The translations under genes were made by a program, and so were the position numbers. From assembly GCF_012999535.1 (NCBI RefSeq), contig NZ_JABBWV010000012.1, positions 1 to 64,000 on the forward strand: a stretch of DNA of 64,000 nt, written 5' to 3'. This document shows, piece by piece, positions 20,128 to 28,409 of the stretch. The notes under the pieces are model-generated. The model ran no database searches. It was given only the letters and a program-made list of their open reading frames with translations, and was not told the origin of the DNA. Every line of letters begins with the position of its first letter. Positions within the stretch are counted from its first letter, which is position 1. This stretch comes from Microbispora sp. H11081. GTDB lineage: Bacteria; Actinomycetota; Actinomycetes; Streptosporangiales; Streptosporangiaceae.

Positions 20128-21774
20128 TCACGGACTCGTGCAGGTGAAGCCGGTGGGGGCGGACGAGCCGCTGCCGTTGGCCGTGAATCCGAACGTCGTC
20201 GAGCCGTTGCCGGCGATGCTTCCGTTGTAGGGGGCGTTCTTGACGGTGACGGCGCCGCTGGTGCCGGTGTTCACGCCGTTCCACAGGTTCGTGATGCTCT
20301 GCCCGTTGGCGAGGGTCATCTTCACGGTCCAGCCGTTGAGCGCGGCAGGACCATTGTTGGTGACGGTCACCTCACCCTGGAAACCGTTGCCCCAGTCGTT
20401 GATCCGCGTGTACGTCGCCGCGCAGGCGCCCGGCGCCGCCGACGGGCTGGGAGACGGCGAGGGGCTGGGGGAGACCGAAGGGCTGGGGGACGGCGAGGGA
20501 CTGGGGGACGGCGACGGGCTGGGCGAGACCGACGGGCTCGGGGACGGCGACGCGCCCGGGCTGACCCGGTAGACGACGGTACCGTGCGCGGGCACGCTGG
20601 CCGAGATCGTGCCGGTGGTGCTGGTCACGGCGTTCGTCCACGCGTCGCGCAGGGTGAAGGAACCGCCCGTCAAGCCGATCGCCGACGCGGTGGTGCTGAT
20701 CGTGGTGGTGCCGCCTCCCTGGTTGAACAGGGCGACCGCGACGTCGCCGTTGGCGAGCCTCTTGGCCAGCACGCGCCGGGTGCCGTCGTTGCTGATCTGG
20801 CGGGCCTGCAACCCCAGCGAGTCCTGGTTGATGTCGACCAGGTTCCGGTTCTTCAGGATCGTCTGCGTGGCCGAGTCCATGTTGCGCACGTCGTTGCCGA
20901 GGATCAGGGGTGAGGCCATGATCGCCCAGAGCGCGAAGTGGCTGCGCATCTCGGTGTCGTTCATGCCACCCCGGCCGACCTCCATCATGTCCGGGTCGTT
21001 GAACGCCCCCGGTCGCGCGTACGACGCCAGGGGGACGGTGACGTTGACGATGTTCTGGATGCCCATCGGATATCCGTTGGTCTGACCGGTGTCCCACTTG
21101 TTGGTGATGTCCTCGGTCGTCCGCCACATGTTGGCGACGTCGCCCCAGTCGCGCTGCGGCCCCGTCTTCGAGTGGATGCTGTTGGAGTTGATGCTGTAGA
21201 CGATCGGCCGCCCGGTCGCCGCCAGCGCGTCACGCATCTTGGCGAACGTGCGGACCTGGTCGTCGATGGTGCCGCTGGGGGAGCACCAGTCGTACTTCAG
21301 GTAGTCGACGCCCCAGGCGGCGAACTGCCTGGCGTCCTGGGCCTCGTGCCCCTGGGCGCCGGTCGCGCCGGGGTAGCTGCCGAAGTACTGCGCGCACGTC
21401 TTGTCCAGCGGCGCCTGGTAGATGCCGAACTTAAGCCCTCTGGCGTGCAGGTAGTCGCCGAGGGCCTTCATCCCGCTGGGGAAGCGCGACGCGTTGGCCT
21501 GCAGGTTCCCCGCCGAGTCGCGGGTGGAGTTCATCCAGCAGTCGTCGACCACGACGTACTGGTAGCCCAGGTCGCGCAGGCCGGAGCTGACCATCGCGTC
21601 GGCCATCTGCTTGATCAGCGTCTCGCTGATGTTGCAGCCGAACGTGTTCCAGCTGTTCCAGCCCATGGGGGGTGTGCGTGCCACCCCGTTCTCCAGGGCG
21701 GAGGCCTGGCCCTGCAGGACGATAGAGCCGGCGACGAGCACGCCGGCGGAGAGAAGAGCTGCCACCTTGCGCAA
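20128..21774 (-). CDS. secreted GH27 alpha-galactosidase with C-terminal CBM2
   Basis: A 548-residue secreted enzyme. A Sec signal ends at ASA (LVAGSIVLQGQASA) and the GH27 barrel begins at TPPMGWNSWNTFGC. Nucleophile Asp is in YLKYDWC and acid/base Asp in NDPDMMEVG. An antiparallel beta domain ends at VVYRV, then a Ser-Pro linker, then a family 2 cellulose-binding module (WGNGFQGEVTVTN, NGWTV, W in TNLWNG). The start is TTG at 21774 because AAGGAGG lies four bases upstream; the in-frame ATG at 21813 would put the operator inside the ribosome-binding region. GH27 retains alpha-galactosides, e.g. galactomannan or arabinogalactan branches; alpha-N-acetylgalactosaminidase or beta-L-arabinopyranosidase are alternatives. 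Confidence 0.9.
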   Translation of the reverse strand: MRKVAALLSAGVLVAGSIVLQGQASALENGVARTPPMGWNSWNTFGCNISETLIKQMADAMVSSGLRDLGYQYVVVDDCWMNSTRDSAGNLQANASRFPSGMKALGDYLHARGLKFGIYQAPLDKTCAQYFGSYPGATGAQGHEAQDARQFAAWGVDYLKYDWCSPSGTIDDQVRTFAKMRDALAATGRPIVYSINSNSIHSKTGPQRDWGDVANMWRTTEDITNKWDTGQTNGYPMGIQNIVNVTVPLASYARPGAFNDPDMMEVGRGGMNDTEMRSHFALWAIMASPLILGNDVRNMDSATQTILKNRNLVDINQDSLGLQARQISNDGTRRVLAKRLANGDVAVALFNQGGGTTTISTTASAIGLTGGSFTLRDAWTNAVTSTTGTISASVPAHGTVVYRVSPGASPSPSPSVSPSPSPSPSPSPSPSPSVSPSPSPSPSPSAAPGACAATYTRINDWGNGFQGEVTVTNNGPAALNGWTVKMTLANGQSITNLWNGVNTGTSGAVTVKNAPYNGSIAGNGSTTFGFTANGSGSSAPTGFTCTSP

Positions 21775-21818
21775 GGATCCTCCTTGGGGGGGAGCGGGGG
21801 AAACGCGTGCCATGCCGT

Positions 21819-21855
21819 TGTTAGCGTTAACATTTGGCGGGTGTGGTCTGACCAC
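21819..21855 (-). promoter_or_regulatory. operator-like palindromes upstream of the GH27 gene
   Basis: TGTTAGCGTTAACA (21819-21832) has paired TGTTA/TAACA arms around a central GC-containing core, the form of LacI-family operators. GTGGTC-T-GACCAC (21843-21855) is a perfect 13-bp palindrome just behind it. Both lie 45-81 bp before the TTG start. Confidence 0.55.
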
Positions 21856-21865
21856 GCCTCAGCCC

Positions 21866-21900
21866 GGGGGCGGCCCCTCCGCGGGGGAAGGGCCGCCCCC
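21866..21900 (-). terminator. terminator hairpin of the GH30 gene
   Basis: An 11-bp GC stem (GGGGGCGGCCC pairing with 21890-21900), eight bases past the GH30 stop. Confidence 0.7.
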
Positions 21901-21907
21901 GTCAGGG

Positions 21908-23617
21908 TCACACCACCGTGCAGGGCACGCCGTTCAGGGTGAAGGCGGTCGGTTTCGCGGTGTTGCCGGTGTGGGTGGCCTGGAAGCCGATGTCGATGGT
22001 GGCGCCGGGGGCCAGCGTGGCGTTGTAGTCGACGTTGCGGGCGCTCACCTGGCCGCTCGTGGGCGAGTAGGTGGCGTTCCAGCCGGAGGTGATGGCCTGG
22101 CCGGAGGGCAGGGTGAAGGCCAGCGTCCAGCCGTTGATCGTCGAGTTGCCGGTGTTGGTGATGCTGATGTTGGCGGTGAACCCGTTGCCCCAGCTGTTCA
22201 TCGTGTAGCCGACCCGGGGCCCCGTCCCGGTGCCGCCGCTGGGCGAGGCGCTGGGCGACGGGCTGGGCGACACGATGGGCGACACGACCGGCGAAGGGCT
22301 GGGCGACTGGCCGCCGCCCAGGCTGGTCACGAAGGTCGTCATGCTGCGAGCCGGAAGCGTGACGGTGAGGGAGCCGTTCGTCATGGTGGTCGCCGCCTGC
22401 GGCGCGACGTTCCTGCTCCCGTCGGTCACCCAGGACGAGACACCGGCCGAGCCGGCGTTGGCCACGGCGAACTGCTGGCTCACCGCGGAGGTCCCCTTGT
22501 TGACGGCGACGATGACGATGGTGTCGCCGTTCCGGTACGCCGAGACGTACACGTTCGTCGCCGGGTTCGCCGTCGCGTCGATCCGCACGTATCCGGGGCG
22601 GACGAACCTGGCGAACTGCGCCATGATGGCGCCGCGCTTGCTGAGTTGCCCGTCCTCGCGCATGGGGCCGTAGCTGCGCCGGATGTACCACCAGACGTAC
22701 GCCTGGAACTCGGCGTCCACCATGGCGCGGTGCATGTGCTCACCCAGGTCGAGCGCCTGCGGCCAGGTGTCCGCCGAGTCGCTGCTGTTGGGGTAGTACA
22801 CCTCGGTCATCCACAGTTCCTTGCCCGCGCCCTTCTGCTTGAAGAGGGGGTAGGCGAAGTTCGAGTAGGACGTGCCGTAGAGGTGCGCGCCGATGATGTC
22901 CACGTTGGCGAGCGCCGTGGAGTCGTTGAGTATCGGGTCCGACATGCTCTTCACGTACTGGAACGACTCGGGCGCGATGACCCTGGTGTTGATCGAGCCG
23001 GCGTTCTCCCGCAGGAACCTGACCATCTCGGTGGACGTCCACCACGTCCAGTCGTGCGCGTAGTCGGGCTCGTTCTGCACGGAGATGGCGTACAGGTTCA
23101 CCCCGTTGTTCCTCATGTACGTGGTGAAGGCGTTCAGGTGCTGCGCGTACGCGGCGTACTGGTCGTACCTGAGCCGTTTGGCGTTGGTCTGGCCGTTGCG
23201 GTTGAAGGTCTCGATCATGCTGGCCGGGGGATTCCACGGCGACGCGAAGACGGTCACCCCGAGTTCGGCCGCCCGCTGCGCGGTCGCCAGGTCGCGGCCG
23301 AAGTCCGCCTGGCTCTCGCCGACCGGGATGCGCAGGATGGAGAACCCCAGCTTGCCCTCACCGGTCTGGAACGCGGTGTCCCGCTGGGCGGCTGTCAGGT
23401 CCCCGATCCAGGCCGCGTGGGCCATGCCGCCGAAGCCCTTGATCGTCTGCCGCTGCGCCGACGGATTGACGCTCGCGGTGGCCGCCGCGGCCTCCGAGGC
23501 CCACACGACGGACGTCGCGGCCGTGAGGACCGGCAGGGTTCCCATCGTCGCCAGGACGGATCTCCGGCTGAGCAGCCTTCGCTCGCCGCCCACCGGCTCG
23601 TTCCGGCCTTGCGTCAT
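21908..23617 (-). CDS. secreted GH30 endo-xylanase (glucuronoxylanase type) with C-terminal CBM2
   Basis: A 569-residue exported enzyme with a twin-arginine signal (LLSRRSVLATMG, cleavage near AAAA). The catalytic barrel starts QTIKGFGGMAHAAW. The acid/base Glu is in SVQNEPDY and the nucleophile Glu in WMTEVYYP, the pattern of GH30 subfamily 8 enzymes such as XynC, which cut xylan next to glucuronic-acid branches. The GH30 side beta-domain ends near residue 435, followed by a Ser-Pro linker and a CBM2 (MNSWGNGFTANISITN, NGWTLAF, SGWNATY). ATG at 23617 follows AGGAGGAG. A beta-1,6-galactanase-like specificity is possible but less likely. Confidence 0.87.
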   Translation of the reverse strand: MTQGRNEPVGGERRLLSRRSVLATMGTLPVLTAATSVVWASEAAAATASVNPSAQRQTIKGFGGMAHAAWIGDLTAAQRDTAFQTGEGKLGFSILRIPVGESQADFGRDLATAQRAAELGVTVFASPWNPPASMIETFNRNGQTNAKRLRYDQYAAYAQHLNAFTTYMRNNGVNLYAISVQNEPDYAHDWTWWTSTEMVRFLRENAGSINTRVIAPESFQYVKSMSDPILNDSTALANVDIIGAHLYGTSYSNFAYPLFKQKGAGKELWMTEVYYPNSSDSADTWPQALDLGEHMHRAMVDAEFQAYVWWYIRRSYGPMREDGQLSKRGAIMAQFARFVRPGYVRIDATANPATNVYVSAYRNGDTIVIVAVNKGTSAVSQQFAVANAGSAGVSSWVTDGSRNVAPQAATTMTNGSLTVTLPARSMTTFVTSLGGGQSPSPSPVVSPIVSPSPSPSASPSGGTGTGPRVGYTMNSWGNGFTANISITNTGNSTINGWTLAFTLPSGQAITSGWNATYSPTSGQVSARNVDYNATLAPGATIDIGFQATHTGNTAKPTAFTLNGVPCTVV

Positions 23618-24107
23618 GACTCCTCCTGGTGCCTGTCGGTGCTGATCGTGAGTGGCGCCGCCGCCCCGATCGGCGAGGGCCGCGGCGGCGTCCCGCGGCG
23701 TCCGGCGCCTTCCGCGACACGGGGGCCGGACGCGCGATTCCGGTCACGCGGGGCCGGTCGCGTCCTGAACGGGGGGTCTCTACGTCACTTGCGCGAACGT
23801 TATTAGGAAAATTTCGCCAGTCAACCTCCTCAACGTTCGCCGGCCGCCCGCCGGCTTCCGGATCTCATCCGTACGCGGAAACACCCTGAAATCGGAGGGC
23901 CGAGCGACGGAAAGCACATCAGACCTGCTGAGGGAGGAGAGGCGGCTTCGGTCGCCGCCCGGCTGGCGGAGGCCGCGAAAGATAAGAAATATCGCCGGAA
24001 AAAAAATTATGAATGCGAGGTCGTGGTGAAATTTTCAGCGGGCCGGCGTCGTGGCCGGGGGTTCGCGGTCGCGGCCGATTCCACCCCCGGTCCCGTAGAC
24101 TCCCCGC
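23618..24107. promoter_or_regulatory. 490-bp divergent region between GH30 and LacI genes
   Basis: No gene is seen. The region holds GCGAACGTTATT near 23793 and CAACGTTCGCC near 23831, an inverted pair of AACGTT elements. An AT-rich block lies around 23980-24012. A perfect palindrome TGAAATTTTCA is at 24027-24037, 415 bp before the GH30 start and 71 bp before the LacI start. A -10-like TAGACT (24096-24101) lies six bases before the LacI ATG. Confidence 0.55.
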
Positions 24108-25148
24108 ATGATCGGGGGAGGCCGGTCGCAGGGACGCCGGACACCGCGGCGCGGCGACCTCAGCGTCGGGGCGATCGCCCGGCTCGCCGGGGTCTCACCG
24201 CCGACGGTGTCGAAGGTGCTCCACGGCAGGGCAGGGGTGGGGGAGAGCACCCGTGAGCGGGTGGAGGAACTCCTGCGCGAGCACGGGTACCGCAGGCCGG
24301 TCCCCGAAGGGTCGGCGAGCGGCCTCGAAGTGGTGTTCCGCGACATGGTGGGCTCCATCGCGATCGAGATCATGCGGGGCGTCGAGCAGGTCGCGGCCAC
24401 CCGGCGGCTCGGCGTCGGCTTCACCGACGTGGGTTCGCTGGAGTCGGCGGGGCTGCCCTGGGTGGAGCCGCTGCTGCTGCGGCGGCCGGTGGGGGTGATC
24501 GCCGCCGTCCCCGACGTCACCGCCGAGCACCGCGGGGTGTTCGAGGCGCACGGCGTGCCCCTCGTCGCGCTGGACCCGACGGGGGACGTGCACCCTGCGC
24601 CGTCGGTGGGCTCGACGAGCTGGAGCGGCGCGCTCGAGGCCACGCGACACCTGCTGGAGCTGGGACACCGGCGCATCGGACTGATCACCGGGCCTGCCGG
24701 GTTCCTCGCCGCGCGGGCGCGGTTGGACGGGTTCCTGGCCGCCCTGGACACGGCCGGCGTCCCGTTCGACGAGCGTCTCATGCGCGGCGGGCCGTTCCTG
24801 GCCGAGCACGGCAGGGACCTCGGGTCACAGCTGCTGACCCTGCCCGACCCGCCGACGGCCGTCGTGTGCGGCAACGACCTGCAGGCGTTCGGCGTCTACG
24901 AGGCCGCCAGGCTCCTCGGCCTGCGCATCCCCGACGACCTCAGCGTGGTCGGGTTCGACGACATCGAGCACTGCGCGTGGGCCGCACCCGCGCTGACCAC
25001 CGTGCGCCAGCCGTTCGCCGAGATCGGCGCCACCGCCGCCCGCATCGCGCTGGCGCTCGCCGACGGGGAGAGGCCTCCCCGGCCGGTCGTCGAGCTCGGC
25101 GCCGCCCTCGTGGTCCGCGACAGCACGGCGCCGCCGAGATCGGCGTGA
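24108..25148 (+). CDS. LacI-family transcriptional regulator
   Basis: A 346-residue repressor. The helix-turn-helix is SVGAIARLAGVSPPTVSKVLHGR and the hinge RVEELLREHGYRR. The effector domain has the usual TSWSGALEATRHLLELGHRRIGLITG and VVGFDDIEHCAWAAPALTTVRQP. ATG at 24108 has no Shine-Dalgarno sequence but a -10 hexamer six bases upstream, so the mRNA is probably leaderless. It sits between GH30 and GH95b and is a candidate reader of the TGAAAnTTTCA palindromes, one of which lies in its own promoter region. That pairing is inference. A sugar-binding effector is expected. Confidence 0.9.
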   Translation: MIGGGRSQGRRTPRRGDLSVGAIARLAGVSPPTVSKVLHGRAGVGESTRERVEELLREHGYRRPVPEGSASGLEVVFRDMVGSIAIEIMRGVEQVAATRRLGVGFTDVGSLESAGLPWVEPLLLRRPVGVIAAVPDVTAEHRGVFEAHGVPLVALDPTGDVHPAPSVGSTSWSGALEATRHLLELGHRRIGLITGPAGFLAARARLDGFLAALDTAGVPFDERLMRGGPFLAEHGRDLGSQLLTLPDPPTAVVCGNDLQAFGVYEAARLLGLRIPDDLSVVGFDDIEHCAWAAPALTTVRQPFAEIGATAARIALALADGERPPRPVVELGAALVVRDSTAPPRSA

Positions 25149-25150
25149 AC

Positions 25151-25204
25151 GTGGCCGGCGCCTCTCCGAGACCGGGGGTCGGGACGCGGAGAGGCGCCGG
25201 CCAC
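25151..25204. terminator. bidirectional terminator hairpin
   Basis: A perfect 18-bp stem (25151-25168 with 25187-25204), three bases after the LacI stop and just before the stop of the convergent GH95 gene. Confidence 0.82.
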
Positions 25205-25210
25205 GGACCG

Positions 25211-28063
25211 TCACACGCTCGTGATGGTCCACTGGTTGTTGGTGTTGTTGTTCGGCGCCCACATGCCCACGGTGGAGCCGGCGCTGTTGTTGCCCATGCC
25301 GTCCAGGGCCGTGCCGGTGCCGCGGTTGATGATCTGGTAGCGGCCGTTCCCGACGTTGTTGAGCCGCCACTGCTGGTTGTTGCCGCCGTTCCAGGCCGAC
25401 TGCCTGGCGTTGGCGCCGTTGGCGGAGTTGCCCCAGCTGTCGGCGACCATGCCGTTGGTGCGGTTGACGATGCGGTACCACCCGCCGCCCAGGTCGACGA
25501 GCTGCCACTGCAGGTTGGTGCTGCCGTCCCAGTTCCACTGCTTGAGGTTGGATCCCGAGGCGACGTTGCCGCCGCTGTCCAGCACCAGGCCGGTGGTGGC
25601 GTTGGAGATCCGCACCCAGGTCGTCGGCGTGGAGGTGCCGCCCGACCCGGTCAGGCGGTAGGTGCGGCCGGCCTGGCCGGGCAGCGCGACGACGTCGGCC
25701 TCGGGCTTGGTCACGGTGACGGCGGCGCCGGTCTCGGCGTCGACCACCTGGTAGGTGCCGGTGAAGATCCGGTTGCGCACGTTGACCGTGCCGGCGCGGT
25801 CGAACCTGACGAGGATCTCGGTGTTCCCGCCGGAGCTCCACGTCGCGCCCACGGTGTAGCCGCCGCGGCCCCGCAGGCCCTGCACCTTTCCGCTCGGCCA
25901 GGCCGACGGCAGCGCGGGCAGCACGTGCAGTTCGCCGTTGTGGCTCTGCAGCAGCATCTCGGCGATGCCGGACGTCGCGCCGAAGTTGCCGTCGATCTGG
26001 AACGGCGGGTGCAGGTCGAACATGTTCGGCGCGAGCCGGTCGGTCCGCACCAGCAGGCCGATGAGGCTGCGCGCCTTGTCGCCTTCCTCCATCCGCGCCC
26101 AGTAGTTGATCTTCCAGGCCAGGGACCAGCCGGTGCCGTCGTCGCCGCGGAGCTCGAGCGTCCGCCGCGCGGCGTTGTAGAGAGTGGGAGTGCCGCGCCT
26201 GGTGATCTGGTTGCTGGGGTGCAGGCCGTACAGGTGCGAGATGTGGCGGTGGTTCTGCTCGGTCTCGACCCAGTCGTAGAGCCACTCCTGGATGTTGCCG
26301 CGCGAGCCGACCTTCATGGGAGGGAGCCGGTCCCGGGCGGCCAGGACCTGCGTACGGAAGCTCGCGTCGGTGCCGAGAACCTCGCTGGCCTTGGCGCAGC
26401 CGTTGAACAGGTCGCGCAGGATCTGGTTGTCCATCGTCGGGCCGGCGCACACGCTGACACCCGAGTGGTGGGCCAGTTCGGGGGAGTTCGAGGGGTTCGT
26501 GACCAGATAGCCCAGGCTCGGTTCCTGTACGAGGGTCTCCAGGAAGAACTGAGCCGCGCCCTTCATCGCCGGGTAGTTCTGCCGGAGGAACTCGACGTCG
26601 CCGGTGAACAGGTAGTGGTCCCAGATCATCGTGGCCAGCCACGCGCCGCCGGTCTGCCACATGCCCCAGAACGCGCCGTCGACGACCGAGCTGCCCCGCC
26701 ACCCGTCGGTGTTGTGGTGGGTCACCCAGCCGCCGGCGTTGTACTGCACCCGGGCGGTGCGGGCGCCGGTGACCGTGAGGTCGTTGATCATCCGGAACAC
26801 CGGCTCGTAGCACTCCGCCAGGTTCGTGGTGTCGGCCGGCCAGTAGTTCATCGGCAGGTTCGCGTTGAGGGTGTACTTCGAGTCCCACGACGGGGACAGG
26901 GAGTCGTTCCAGATGCCCTGCAGGTTCGCGGGCTGGGTGCCGGGACGCGAGGAGGAGATCAGCAGGTAGCGGCCGAACTGGAACAGCAGCACGGAGAACT
27001 GCGGGTCGTTGGTGCTGCCATGCTGCGCGATCCGGACGTCGGTGGGCTGGTCGGCCGCCGAGGTGCGGCCGAGGTCGAGCGTGGTGCGCCCGAACAGCCG
27101 CTGGTAGTCGGCGACGTGCCGGGAGCGCAGGTCGTCGTAGGTCCTGCCGCCGGCGGCGTTGAGGTAGCCCCGCGCGATGCCCTGGTAGTCGCCGCCGACG
27201 TCCTTGTAGTTCACGTAGCTGGAGCCGATGGAGACCAGCACCGTCACGCTGTTGGCACCCCTGACCTGCAGGGTGCCGCCGGAGCTGCTGACGGTGCCGC
27301 CGTCGGCGATGGCCTTGGCCAGCGCGAGGAACCGCACCTTGCCGGACAGGCCCCGCTGGTCGCCGGACACGCCGTCGAGCGCCACCGTCGTGCCGTCCGG
27401 GCTGGAGCGGGTGGTCCGCTGAGGGCTGTCGAACGTCGCGGAGAACGTGATCGAGCCGCCCCTGTCGGCGGTCAGGCGGATGGCGATGACCTGGTCGGGC
27501 GCGCTCGCGAGCACCTCGCGCTTGTACCGCACGCCGTTCTGCAGGTACGACACGGTCGTGGTGGCCGTGGTCAGGTCCAGGAACCGGTTGTACTCGGAGA
27601 CCCCGCTGGAGCTGCCGAAGGTGAGCCGCAGGTTGCCGACGGTCTGGTACGCCAGCTGGGCGGAGGGGTTGCCCAGCATGTTCTGGTCGACCAGGCTCTG
27701 GGCCTGGCTCCACTGGTTCTGGAAGACCAGTTGCCGGATCTGCCCCAGGGCCTCGGCGCCCCTCGTGTTGCTCTGGTCGTACGGCCCGCCGGCCCAGATG
27801 GTGTCCTCGTTGAGCTGCAGCCGCTCGGTGTCGACGTTGCCGAACACCATGGCGCCGAGGCGCCCGTTGCCGATCGGGAGGGCGCGCAGCCATTCGCTGC
27901 CGGCGCTCTCGTCGTACCACAGCGCCAGGTCGTTCGCGGCGCTCACTTCCGGGGGCGGCGCCGCCGCGGCGCGCGCGACCGCCGTCCACTGCATCGGCAG
28001 CAGCGCGGCTCCGGTTCCCAGCGCGCTGAGCTTCAGCACTTGCCTTCGCGATAACTCAGACAA
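25211..28063 (-). CDS. secreted GH95 alpha-L-fucosidase with C-terminal ricin-type lectin domain
   Basis: A 950-residue paralogue of the enzyme at 16721-20032, very similar through the catalytic region: LPIGNGRLGAMVFGN, LNEDTIW, LNANLPMNYWPADTTN, IQEWLYDW and FQIDGNFGATSG. The signal is of twin-arginine type (SRRQVLKLS). In place of the NEW3 tail it has a ricin B-like domain (about 811-950) with repeated QW motifs (NLQWQL, NNQQWRL, NNQWTI), quite different from the seven near-identical CBM13 modules elsewhere. The start is TTG at 28063 because GGAGG precedes it by six bases. A CGAATCGTTTCG operator-like site lies 37 bp upstream. Probably trims terminal alpha-L-fucose. Confidence 0.92.
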   Translation of the reverse strand: MSELSRRQVLKLSALGTGAALLPMQWTAVARAAAAPPPEVSAANDLALWYDESAGSEWLRALPIGNGRLGAMVFGNVDTERLQLNEDTIWAGGPYDQSNTRGAEALGQIRQLVFQNQWSQAQSLVDQNMLGNPSAQLAYQTVGNLRLTFGSSSGVSEYNRFLDLTTATTTVSYLQNGVRYKREVLASAPDQVIAIRLTADRGGSITFSATFDSPQRTTRSSPDGTTVALDGVSGDQRGLSGKVRFLALAKAIADGGTVSSSGGTLQVRGANSVTVLVSIGSSYVNYKDVGGDYQGIARGYLNAAGGRTYDDLRSRHVADYQRLFGRTTLDLGRTSAADQPTDVRIAQHGSTNDPQFSVLLFQFGRYLLISSSRPGTQPANLQGIWNDSLSPSWDSKYTLNANLPMNYWPADTTNLAECYEPVFRMINDLTVTGARTARVQYNAGGWVTHHNTDGWRGSSVVDGAFWGMWQTGGAWLATMIWDHYLFTGDVEFLRQNYPAMKGAAQFFLETLVQEPSLGYLVTNPSNSPELAHHSGVSVCAGPTMDNQILRDLFNGCAKASEVLGTDASFRTQVLAARDRLPPMKVGSRGNIQEWLYDWVETEQNHRHISHLYGLHPSNQITRRGTPTLYNAARRTLELRGDDGTGWSLAWKINYWARMEEGDKARSLIGLLVRTDRLAPNMFDLHPPFQIDGNFGATSGIAEMLLQSHNGELHVLPALPSAWPSGKVQGLRGRGGYTVGATWSSGGNTEILVRFDRAGTVNVRNRIFTGTYQVVDAETGAAVTVTKPEADVVALPGQAGRTYRLTGSGGTSTPTTWVRISNATTGLVLDSGGNVASGSNLKQWNWDGSTNLQWQLVDLGGGWYRIVNRTNGMVADSWGNSANGANARQSAWNGGNNQQWRLNNVGNGRYQIINRGTGTALDGMGNNSAGSTVGMWAPNNNTNNQWTITSV

Positions 28064-28409
28064 TTCGGTCCTCCAGTCCGAGGGAAGGCGCGGATGATTC
28101 GAATCGTTTCGACCGCATCCTCGGTGTCGACAAGACACGGTGAGTGGTGGATGCGGTTGGATGAGAGGCTTCGGGCAAGGCTACGAACATGTGATCAATG
28201 CCGTCAATGGGCGAAGTGCGCTCGCCGAAATCTGGGAGTTCCGGTGCTGATGCCGGATGAAAGATGGGATCTCTGTCCACCCGCTTCCGGTGTCGTCATG
28301 GCCGGGATGCTGGCTGGTCCCGGCCTTGGGCGGGGGAGCGGGGCGCGGTCCCGATCAACCGTCGCGCGACATCGGCGTCACCGGGAGCGCACGGACGGCC
28401 GTGAATGTT
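28064..28409. promoter_or_regulatory. 346-bp region upstream of GH95b
   Basis: No gene is supported. It holds the LacI-like operator at 28100-28111 and, at the larE 3' end, GTGAATGTTTCAC (28401-28413), one mismatch from the TGAAAsTTTCA palindrome found before other secreted enzymes. No terminator for larE was found. Confidence 0.5.
28100..28111 (-). promoter_or_regulatory. LacI-type operator-like site
   Basis: CGAATCGTTTCG differs by one base from the perfect palindrome CGAATCGATTCG found at 40314-40325, 52540-52551 and 53030-53041. It lies 37 bp before the TTG start. Confidence 0.55.

Noticed and set aside
21774..21855. Upstream ATG (21813) or GTG (21855) starts for the GH27 protein
   Set aside because: TTG at 21774 has AAGGAGG at proper spacing and gives a clean signal peptide; earlier starts would overlap or abut the operator.
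24866..28054. Long plus-strand open frame opposite the second GH95 gene
   Set aside because: Low-complexity shadow translation of the antisense strand; it also runs through the LacI 3' end and a terminator hairpin.
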